Assembly: GCA_008360975.2 (NCBI GenBank)
Contig: CM039182.1
Location: forward strand, 93,891,443 to 93,955,442
Origin: Lichenostomus cassidix
Lineage: Eukaryota > Chordata > Aves > Passeriformes > Meliphagidae
Direction: 5' to 3'
Length of the DNA: 64,000 nucleotides
The notes under the pieces were generated by a model. The model saw nothing but the letters and a program-made list of their open reading frames with translations. It did no database searches and was not told the DNA's origin. Position 1 is the first letter of the stretch, and each line of letters starts with the position of its first letter. The position numbers and the translations under genes were made by a program. Below are positions 42,036 through 50,561 of the stretch, piece by piece.

Positions 42036-42246
42036 AAAAAATGGCTTGGGTTGGAAGGGACCTTAAAGACCATTTAGTTCCAACACCCCTACCATGGGCA
42101 GGGACACCTTCCACTAGACCAGGTTGCTCAGAGCCCCATCCAACCTGACCTTGGAACAGCTGCAGGGATGGGATATCCACAACTTCTCTGGGCAACCTGT
42201 GCCTATGCCTCACCATCCTCCCAATAAAAAATTTCTTTCTCACATA
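42036..42246 (-). mobile_element. CR1 LINE 3' fragment
   Basis: The plus strand reads GGTTGGAAGGGACCTTAAAG and later CCATCCAACCTGACCTTGG, the reverse complement of the CR1 3' region, so the element is on the minus strand. About 210 bp remain. Confidence 0.
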
Positions 42247-42504
42247 GAGGATATATAGATGGTAACTTATCCCTCAAGGGCCACCTAAAACAATAGTTTT
42301 GGTTTAATGATCATTCCTACCAAAAACAAACACACCCTTAGAAATGTATTGCTATGCTATTTGTGGGAACTTGCTTTTCCTGCCACAATCTGGCAAGTTC
42401 CCTAAGAGTCTACTGACTCCCTGGATCGGACAAAACCATGTTGACTATCACAACACTGTGAGAGCACAGAAGGTGGTCCTGACTCGAGAGCCTGATCTCC
42501 AGAG

Positions 42505-42912
42505 GGCAGTAAGTGAAGGGTCTGGAGCACAAGTCCTGTGAGGAGTGGCTGAGGGACAGGGGATTGTTTAGCCTGGAGAAAAGGAGGCTCACGGAGGCCA
42601 CATCACTCTTTTCAACCATCTGAAAGGAGGGTGTGGCCAGATGGGCGTTGGTCTCTTCTCCCAGGCAACCAGCGACAGGATGAAAGGACAAAAGCCTCAA
42701 GCTGCGCCGAGGGAAGTTTAGGCTGGACATTAGAATTTTTTCACAGAAAGTGTGATTAGACATTGGAATTAACTCCCGGGGAAGTCATGGAGTCACCGTC
42801 CCTGGAGGCCTTTAAGAAAAGGCTGGACGTGGCACACAGTGCTATGGTCTGCTGACAAGACAGTGCTCGGTTTATCAGAGGTCTTTCCCAACCTAATTCT
42901 GTAATTCTGCGA
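42505..42912 (+). mobile_element. CR1 LINE 3' fragment
   Basis: Plus-strand CR1 wording: GGATTGTTTAGCCTGGAGAA, CATTGGAATTAACTCCC, GGCTGGACGTGGCACACAG and a terminal CCTAATTCTGTAATTCTG. Its end lies only about 180 bp from the CpG island. Confidence 0.
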
Positions 42913-43300
42913 CGGCTCTGCTTGGTGACTGAAGCAGAATAAAGGAAAAGCAGCTACAATCCTTCCTTTATCCCTTGTAAGAGCCACGTACAGAGCTCCT
43001 GCAGTCACGTGCGTCGTCCCTCACCGCCAACCGCTGCACTCCTCAAAGCTCATCCCCGCTCATTCTACAGCAACCTTCGGGAAAGGAGCGGGAAGCAAGA
43101 ACAGAGGGGGTCGGGCGGCTGAGAGCACTCAGGGCAGCGCCGAGCCCCACACGCCGACACTCCCGAGTGCGCTTCCCGAGGCACCTCGCCCCCGCCGCGC
43201 CTGCGCAGCCGCCTCCGAGCCAACAGGCCCCGCGCGGCGGTTCGGGGCGCTGCCCAGGGCCATCCTGCGGGGCGGGGCGGGGCGGCGGCTCCCTGGGGCC

Positions 43301-43340
43301 AGAGCCGGCCAGAGCCCGCCAGAGCCCGCCAGAGCCCGCC
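43301..43340. repeat. Short 10-bp tandem repeat in the CpG island
   Basis: Four adjacent 10-base units of the form AGAGCCCGCC, the first with one change (AGAGCCGGCC). It lies within the promoter island, immediately right of the GC-box run. Confidence 0.
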
Positions 43341-43675
43341 ACCGCCGCCCTGCGCCGCTCCCTCCCCGCGCCGCAGCCCCGCCCGACCGGCACTCGCGCC
43401 TGCGCAGCGGCCCTAGGGAGCTGGGCGGAGGGCAGGGGAGGCACCGGGAACGGGGAGGAGCCCGCAGCACGCGCCAGCGACACCGCGCAACGCAGTGGAG
43501 GCTCTCGCACGGGTCTCCACCCCGGCCGGTTCTCCCTCCCTCCGTCCGCGCTGCCCTCGCCCGTTCCCGTGCCCGTTCCCGTGCCCTCTCCGTCTGCCTC
43601 GCCTCTCCCCGCTGCGCCCGCCCGCGGCAGAGCGGAAGGGAAGACCCGCCACGGCCCCGAGGCCGGGCGCGGCGG

Positions 43676-43760
43676 CCAATGGGCGCAAGGGGCGCTCTTC
43701 CCGCCCTCGGCGCGCCGGCCAATCGGCGAGCAGCTTGGGAGGAAGCAGGCATGGGATTGG
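43676..43760. promoter_or_regulatory. Cluster of three CCAAT boxes
   Basis: CCAAT at 43676-43680 and 43719-43723 on the plus strand and ATTGG at 43756-43760 lie within 85 bases. NF-Y clusters usually sit 50-100 bases upstream of a start, so they imply a start other than the one near 44.22 kb: minus-strand near 43.6 kb, or plus-strand near 43.85 kb. Confidence 0.
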
Positions 43761-43801
43761 CTCGGTGGGTGCGCCACAGCCCGCCCGCCCACGCAAAAGG
43801 G

Positions 43802-43830
43802 AAAAAAAAAAAAAGAAAAAAAAAAAAAAA
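43802..43830. repeat. A-tract inside the CpG island
   Basis: Thirteen A, one G, then fifteen A, in otherwise GC-rich sequence next to the CCAAT cluster. A rigid, nucleosome-disfavouring tract of this kind is common at promoters; it could also be the tail of an old retro-insertion, but no body is recognisable. Confidence 0.
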
Positions 43831-44091
43831 CGACGGCAGCGCAGAGGCCCAAAAAGCCCGAGGGGAGACGGCGACGCGGCGACCCCGTGAGCCCCCCTCG
43901 CGAGGGCCGAGGCAGCGGCTCGCCCCGCGCCGCCGGGCGGCGAGACGAGGCGGCCGCGCCGCGGCGGGCAGCGCTTACCGCGCGGGGGGAGCCGAGCGCC
44001 TCCGCTTGTGCTGAGCCGTGTCACCAGTGGCGCGCCGTAGATCCGCCGCGCTGCGTCACGCCCGGCGCGCGGGGGGCGGGGGTGAGGCGCT

Positions 44092-44101
44092 GTCACGTGA
44101 C
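44092..44101. promoter_or_regulatory. GTCACGTGAC palindromic E-box (USF/TFEB type)
   Basis: A perfect 10-base palindrome that matches the extended E-box bound by USF factors and by the TFEB/MITF family. It falls inside the predicted ZNF407 first exon, about 110-130 bases downstream of the inferred start. Occupancy is inference. Confidence 0.
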
Positions 44102-44200
44102 GCCCGGCGGCGGGCGGGAGCCGGTGCGGAGGCGCCGCTCGTGCCGCCGCGGGCGCGAGGGGCCGCGCGCCCAACGGCCGCCGCTGCGCGCGCGCCCCAG

Positions 44201-44210
44201 CGCCATCTTG
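44201..44210 (-). promoter_or_regulatory. YY1-type CAAGATGGCG element with upstream ATG
   Basis: An exact CAAGATGGCG on the minus strand. Such elements usually sit within about 30 bases downstream of the start site, and its orientation agrees with ZNF407 transcription. The embedded ATG starts a 37-codon GC-rich reading frame ending at 44093, a probable upstream ORF rather than a protein gene. Confidence 0.
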
Positions 44211-44530
44211 CCCCGCACGGACACGGTCCCTAGCCGCGGGCGGCTGCCGGTCACCCTTCACCCTCCCGGGAAGGGATGCTCCCAGAAGGAAGGACACAGT
44301 CCCGAGCGTTTGCCCGGGATGCGCGTGCCTGTGATGCCGCAGCTTCGTGCCGCGGCCGGGCGAGGGCAGGCGGCGCTGGCAGGAGCCAGCGGGTGCGGCT
44401 GGGAGTTGCCCGAAGCTGTCCGCTCCGTGGTGCGTGGCGCAGCCCGGCCTGCCGGTGTCTCTGTCCCCACGGCAGCCCGGCGCTGGGCTGCGCCTGTGTA
44501 ACCGTGGGCCGTGCCGGGCTGCCCCTGAAG

Positions 44531-46891
44531 TTGTGGTTCACTTTGTCACCCTGCATCGCACTGCAGCGAAACTTGGATCTGGTCCTAGGGAAAGCTGTCC
44601 TGCGGGAGGGGGAAACAAGTCCTTGACGCAGAGCACCGCCGCCGTTCAGCAGGGTTAGCAGGCGAAGGTAGTGCCGGCGCTGCAAGCTGTAGTTCAAGGG
44701 AGTACAGTTCAAGAGAGAAATAGTTGAAAAAGGCAAGAGGGAGGCAATTTATAAAAGTGTTTTCTGTTTTATAAACTCGTGAAGAAACTGTGATGATGAA
44801 GCGGTAAATGTGCTTTTTCTTTTTTAAGCCAAGTCACATTCTCAAGTATAACTAAAGCAAAGAAACTTGGTTTAGAGTTCTTCAGACGTCTGTGGTGAAA
44901 TGCAGTTGCTTTTTCACTGTTGCTTATGATTTTTAGAACGCAGGTTTCCCTTTTATGTCCTGATTACACTGCATTCTTTAGTGGACAGAGTATCTTAGTT
45001 AAACAGCATTTAGTATTCTTCAAGGCCATGGCACAGAGACGTTAGGAGAGAACTCCTCATTGGGAACACGTTTGCAGTTCACTGACTTTCTCCAGTCACA
45101 CGGTATGCACAAGCTTACCAACGAGAAGTGACAACTTACGGTGCTATTCAGCCAGTTAGTCACTTGCTAATCTGTTAAGTTTAAAGCACAGCAATGCCAG
45201 TTGTGTTGTGGGTTGTAAAGACTGTAAGAATGGTTTGAAAATGAAGGAGTTGCTGTGGCCTAAGCCCTTCATTGAAGGAAAGTGCAGTACTGAAGATTTC
45301 GCCAGTGTCTTGGGAAAGATTTGAAATGAATGAACAAAATTTAAAACAGTAAAGTGCTGCACAGGACATTGGTAAGAGAGGGCTATCTCCTTATCCTGTC
45401 CCTAAGGGTTATAGTACAGAATTTAGTTGCTCTGTGTATAAAAGGAAATCTACACACAATATTGCTAAATTTGTAGTAAAGATATCTTTGGGATTTTAAA
45501 TACATATCTAGATTTAGTATTATGAGCATCTACAGAAACCTCTGGCAGTTTTAAGAATAATACAATTATGAACAATCTGATTGTTATTGATATTTTTCAG
45601 CATGGAGAACAGAGGTAAAATAACCCTTTGATATCCTTTAAGCTTAGTTTCTCTGCAGTTTACAAATTCCTTTAATATTCCTTAAAAGATTTGTAGGTCT
45701 GTGTCTCAACACCAAGTGAATCTGCCTGGTCCATCAGTTATTTCATCATTTGCTGAGAGGAAACATAATGGAGAAAAAAAAATCATGAGAGCTGGAGTTC
45801 TGTAAGTTGAAATATTTCTATCAGAAAATAAAGAGAGACAGCATAGTTTAGGCAGAGCCTGAAGAGGGAGCCATTGGTATGGGAGAAGTAGTATCTAAAG
45901 CAGAATCACTATTAATCTAGAAAAAAATTATACCTGTACCAAAATTATTTTGTAATTCTAAGCTGTCTTTATTAAATGTGTACAGGTGCCCCTACATTTA
46001 ATGTTCTGGCTTATCTATGTACAGAATTCTAAAGTTGTACTGAAAAGTGGTTGTTCTGTGTTCTGAAATATTTATGCAAATAAAAATATATTAGAATGCA
46101 AATTGAATAAGTCAATAAGTCATTAACAAGAATGTATTTAGTAATAGGTTAGTTTGTCAATGGATTGTAAACACAGACTATATTTATCTTCTATCAGAAT
46201 ATGACACTAGAAATTACTGCAGTTGCTGTATTTCTACCACACCAAAATACTGATTCAGAAAGACATGTTGCTCATTTTAAGAGTAGTACCAGCTCTTTAC
46301 TTAGCTGTGTAACTTAAAACTCTTCCTACCTTTCCTACTTAATATTTTGTGTTTGCTCCTGTGCAGGAAACACACACAGCTTTGTGATTACTAGTACCAG
46401 AAATCAGACATTCAGCAGGATAAAGGCAGTCACCATAATACTACTTACCAGCTCTGAATCGTGGGATTTCCTATCAATTTTTTTTAGGAGAAATAACCCC
46501 ATGACTCAACGATGACCTCATGGGTAGAATGTCGCTGGCAGGCCCTCCAAAGGATACCGTGGTGTCTGTAGGATATCAAGTCATCAGCAGTAATGTTCAT
46601 AAGGGTTTCTTAACAACCATTGGTTTTTAACAGAGTAGCAAATTTTTGAAGAAAGGTTGCATATATCTTTATTCTGCAGTTGTAACTCCTAAGAAAACAT
46701 GAAACAGAATAATTAGGATGTAAACGCCAAGAACCTTTTCTGTGTCAGTTACTTATGCATGTATATACACGTATATATACCTTCCCTTTTTAAATACAAG
46801 TTATGTCAAGGTGTGTGATTCAGGGAGCAAAGTGCAATATTCCAGTTTGACTGACCTGCTGCTGCATGCTGTTCAAACTGGTGGAATTTGG
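44531..46891. other. Intergenic sequence right of the CpG island
   Basis: AT-rich, no gene or named repeat seen. If the CpG island is bidirectional, a plus-strand non-coding transcript could start here; human has LINC00909 in the equivalent divergent position, from memory. No exon could be assigned from sequence alone. Confidence 0.
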
Positions 46892-47037
46892 TTGAGTCAG
46901 GATCCTTGGAGGCGTTTAAAGGATGTGTAGAGATGGCACTTAGGGACATGGTTTAGTGGTGGGCTTGGCAGTGCTGGGTTCATGGTTAGACTGGGTGATC
47001 TCAAAGATCTTTTTCAACCTGACCAATCCTGTGAATC
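46892..47037 (+). mobile_element. CR1 LINE 3' fragment
   Basis: The terminal 145 bp of a CR1 in plus orientation: GGATCCTTGGAGGCGTTTAA, GGGACATGGTTTAGTGGTGG, CTGGGTGATCTCAAAGATC and CCAATCCTGTGAATC. It abuts the GC-rich block at 47040. Confidence 0.
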
Positions 47038-47039
47038 AG

Positions 47040-47485
47040 CCGTGGTCCTGTGATCCTGGTGCCTCGCTTAGCGCTGGTGCAGCACTGCAGTGATCCATGG
47101 CTGAGCTGGTTCCGGCACCGCCTCGGCACACAGGTGGCTTCTGGCAGGCTCGGCAGGGTCACCGAGGGACCAGGGCACTGCAGCACCACATTGAGCACGG
47201 ACGGGGCTGGCTGAGGCCACGTGGCAGCAGCTCTGATACGGATTTTGGGGGAGCTGCCCCTGTGGAGGGAGCCCTGACGGCATTTCAGTGCCCACTGCCG
47301 CTGGTGTCCAAAGCGCCGGAGGACGAGCCTGCACAGCCCCGCTCGGCAGCCGGGCAGCCTCGCCAGCTCTGCAAAGCAGGTGAGGTGTGGCCGCGTCAGG
47401 GCACGGATGCGCCTTTGAGCCACCGAGGTCACGCTGCCCGTGGCACTCGCACCCGCTCTGTCATTAAAGGGCGCGCCTTCTGACT
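47040..47485 (+). other. Small GC-rich island with ATG frame and splice donor, function unknown
   Basis: About 445 bp of GC-rich, CpG-containing sequence in otherwise AT-rich DNA. An ATG at 47097 opens 128 codons to a TGA ending at 47483, and a strong donor AAAGCAG/GTGAGG lies inside it near 47380. The predicted peptide (starts MAELVPAPPR) has no domain I recognise, and the minus strand is also open. It could be an exon of a non-coding transcript, a minor promoter or a diverged repeat following the CR1 at 46892-47037. Confidence 0.
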
Positions 47486-50400
47486 CACTTCATGTTACCC
47501 TCTGAGTTCGCAGCCTAATTGTGCCGAGGAACTAGTTTGAAGTACAAATAGTTACCCATTTTTACGTAAACAAAATGCTCACCCACTGCTAGCTACCTTT
47601 TGGGGTTTTTTGTTGTGATATAAAAAATCTTATGCAAGCAAGTGAAAGTATGATAAAAATTATGTGGTTTGCTAACTTTTCCTGATGATGTAACTGCAAT
47701 ATAAATGAGAAAAATAAGAAGGAATGCACACAGGCTTTAATGGAATACATAGAAGGGGTTTGTTTGAATTTCCTGTAATTACATAAAATCTAGGGGGAAA
47801 ATATTTTTGAGCGGCTTGAAAATAAAAGTTTTTTCAATTAAAATACTATTTATAGGAGTTTAAGTTTACATGTAGTAGTTGCAAGAATTTGAAAATAAAC
47901 AAGATGGTGCTTGAAGTTCCCCCTCTTAACACTTCCCCCCAGAGGAACAGTGGCTGCAAATCCTTTCATTTGGCCCATGAGACACATCATCCAAGCCTAC
48001 TCTTGCCAGTAGTATTAAAAGCTTTCTATTCAGCCTGCAACACAGAAGCATGGGAGCCATGGATATCTATCTGCATGTGCACTGAGAGGTATCTTCACAG
48101 AGGCACTTAAAGAGTCAGATGTGATCTTTCATCAGATCCTGAATAATCTGAGTTACGTTTTTCTAAAGTCAAGTTACAGTCCAGCTGAGGAGTGGTAAGA
48201 GAATTGTGTAATATCTATGATCTGTAAAAGTCTAGAACAGTAGTCAACCAGCTGTCTGCTCAGTGTCACAGTAGCCAACATCTCAAAAATAAATAATAGT
48301 AAATGGTCATAGAAAGCAATTGTACATAAGCACAAGCAATTAAGCTGTTTTGCATAAACAATACAAAACATGCAGACAGGAGACCTCACTTATAGTTTCT
48401 GTGTGTGCAGCTTTCTAGATACAAACATCACTGTCAATATACCAACAAATCAGATGTCTTTTTTTTTTTCTGTGCTGACAAATAACTGAAGTTACTTGAG
48501 GAACACAAGCAGAATTTTTACCCATGGACATTAAGTCTTCAGGCTGTTTGCTACAGAAAATCCCGTGCTTAGATACACAAGTAGCTATAGAGCACTACAA
48601 GATGAAGATTGTTTTTCCTGGGCCCATACACTTTCGTGTGCACTTTGAAAGGGAGACTTAGCAAAGGCACCACAAACTGCCATTGCTAGCTTCTTCACCA
48701 CAAGTGAAGCTAGCACAGCTAGCTTCGTCATGGTTTTGTTTGTTTGCTTGTTAGTTTGTTAAACTTTCATTCCACTGTTTTTCAATAAAAAGTGGACCAT
48801 ATAAATTTTGTTGTCCAGAAGCCCCCAAAAAAGCCAACTTTGGTAAGGATGTACTTCCAGGATCTTACTGGTCCTTCCACTGTGATGAAATGCTTTATCT
48901 TTTGAAGTAGTCACTGGAATGTCAGGGTTGCTGCCAAACTGAGGATGTTAACTGCCTATGGAATTAGACGTCTTGTCAGGAAGGCAGTAATGCACAGGAG
49001 TAAAGCAGTACTAACTCTTGAATTTCTACATGTTAAAAAGGAGTGATGCAAACTTACATGAAATTCATATGAGAGCTCTGCCACTACTTGTTTCTTCACA
49101 CCAGAAGGGTATGTGTCAGGAGCCTGTCAAGTTGAATATTTTCCAGTTTTTATTACAGATATTTTAATTTCAATTTTAAGCTCAGAACAACAAAAAAAAT
49201 CCCCTTCAATTTCACAAATAAAAACGTTAGCATGACATTTGGATCATTCTTACAGATATAAAAAAATTAAAGAAAATTGTAACTGTATCTAAAGTATGGG
49301 GAACATGCAATTGGCTGGCACTTCATGTTATTTCACAGTGAGAGATCATCAAAAGCGTTTTGAGACAGGTAGCAACATCAGCATTATCCACGCATACGCC
49401 CGCAACAGCTGGTTTCATTTAACTACGAATATGTATAAGTCTGTCTGGAGTCTGACACTGCCAAACCTCCAAGGATTTGGTTTTCTTGTACTGTGGGTTT
49501 TTAATAAAAATTCATTTAATTTTAATAATACTTCATTGCAGTAAAATGAGAGTCATTTATTACCCTGTATTGTCTGTTATGTGTGAAGATGTCCAGCTTG
49601 CCAGAATTTACAGCTCTGCCACTGTATAATTAATCTCTTGCAAACTCACAAAGCAAGTTTCTCAAATAGACATATATCTCAAATACAAACATCTAGTCTA
49701 GTACATTATGCATCAATACATTAAGATTTAATATGGTATCAGATCAGAAAAGAGCATGCAAAAAAAGTCATGCTGTATGAAATAGAGATTTAATTATTAT
49801 TTTTTATCTTCTCTAAGTCAACATATTATCCACCTGGCATGGCACACATATCCTAGTCCTGTTAAAACTGTATCCACTGAAATAAGAATGTGTTTATACT
49901 GTTAGCTCCAAGGGAAGAATTTCCTGGTTACACAATGAAGTTCTCAAATGTTTGTCAAGTAAGGAATTTGACCATTTTTCTTTGCTGTCGGGATGCACCT
50001 TATGTAGTGTGGACTTTGGAGATTAAGCAAGGTTTTGTTAGGGTCTTTTCCTCTCCCTAGGGTAAAAAGTTTCTTAGCAAAAGGAATCCAAATTCCACAC
50101 CTGTGGAAGTGTATTTGCACTTTCAGTCATCTATTTAAGTCTGCAAAAAAGACACCATTGTTGTTCCTGCCTTGAGGGGTCAGTGAATGTGGCACATTTC
50201 ACTCAAATAACCTGAGTGAAATTACATAAAATACAAGCACATTTTCTGATAGTATTTGCAATTTTTAAAACTGTGAGAGCAGATAAAGTAACTAGGAACT
50301 GTCTCCATTGTTCTCCATCCAAAGAACTCATTCCATGTGAGAACTGAATCACTGAAATATTTGGCGGGAGAGCAAAGTGGAAAATATGCACTCTGTTAAC

Positions 50401-50502
50401 AAGGAACTGTCCCTATTTTTCCATTCATATATATGTTTAAAATATTTAATGACACAACTCCTGAGGGGCATACTGTGTCTGCAGCTTCAAATACAGACAT
50501 AC
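47486..50502. other. Intergenic sequence, no gene seen
   Basis: AT-rich and without recognisable coding sequence; contains the hairpin at 48684-48715. Confidence 0.
48684..48715. repeat. Perfect 10-bp inverted repeat (hairpin)
   Basis: TGCTAGCTTC and GAAGCTAGCA, separated by 12 bases, form a perfect 10-bp stem; a shifted copy of the motif (AGCTAGCTTCG) follows directly. Intergenic between ZNF407 and CNDP1. Confidence 0.
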
Positions 50503-50561
50503 ATGGAGTTGGACTTGATGATCCTTATGGGTCCCATCCAATTCTAGATATTCTATGATAC
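50503..50561 (+). mobile_element. CR1 LINE 3' terminal fragment
   Basis: Only the last ~60 bp remain: GGAGTTGGACTTGATGATCC, GGGTCCCATCCAATTC, ATTCTATGAT. Confidence 0.

Larger units (their letters stand above)
40109..43089 (-). other. ZNF407: ZNF407 intron 1, promoter-proximal part
   Basis: Contains the CR1 fragments at 42036-42246 and 42505-42912; the rest is unassigned. A donor-like GCG/GTGAGG with exon end at 43025 at its right edge could serve an alternative first exon. Confidence 0.
43979..44225 (-). other. ZNF407: Predicted non-coding first exon of ZNF407
   Basis: The right boundary is an estimate and the left is a good splice donor, GCGCG/GTAAGC, with GT at 43978-43977. A YY1-type element (CGCCATCTTG on the plus strand, 44201-44210) is typical of positions just inside the transcription start of housekeeping-type genes, so a start near 44215-44230 is inferred. 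Its ATG opens a 37-codon upstream ORF (44206-44093) that is out of frame with the main ORF and ends inside the CACGTG palindrome. An alternative first exon with donor GCG/GTGAGG ending at 43025 is also possible. RNA evidence would decide. Confidence 0.
43090..44530. promoter_or_regulatory. ZNF407: CpG-island promoter of ZNF407, possibly bidirectional
   Basis: The sequence switches abruptly to very high GC with dense CpG, contrasting with the AT-rich flanks. It holds overlapping GC boxes (43269-43288), two NRF1-like GCGCCTGCGCA sites (43197-43207, 43396-43406), three CCAAT boxes (43676-43680 and 43719-43723 on plus, 43756-43760 on minus), a GTCACGTGAC E-box (44092-44101) and the YY1 element at 44201. 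No TATA box was noticed. The island extends about 300 bp beyond the likely ZNF407 start, which is compatible with divergent transcription to the right. Confidence 0.

Noticed and set aside
43043..43852. Minus-strand open frames of 207-294 codons in the same island
   Set aside because: Same compositional cause; several frames are open at once and none has a recognisable domain.
43167..44501. Plus-strand open frame of 444 codons across the CpG island
   Set aside because: Low-complexity Pro/Arg/Gly/Ala translation with a poly-Lys run from the A-tract; GC-rich DNA lacks stop codons by chance, and the opposite strand is just as open. No ATG start or domain.
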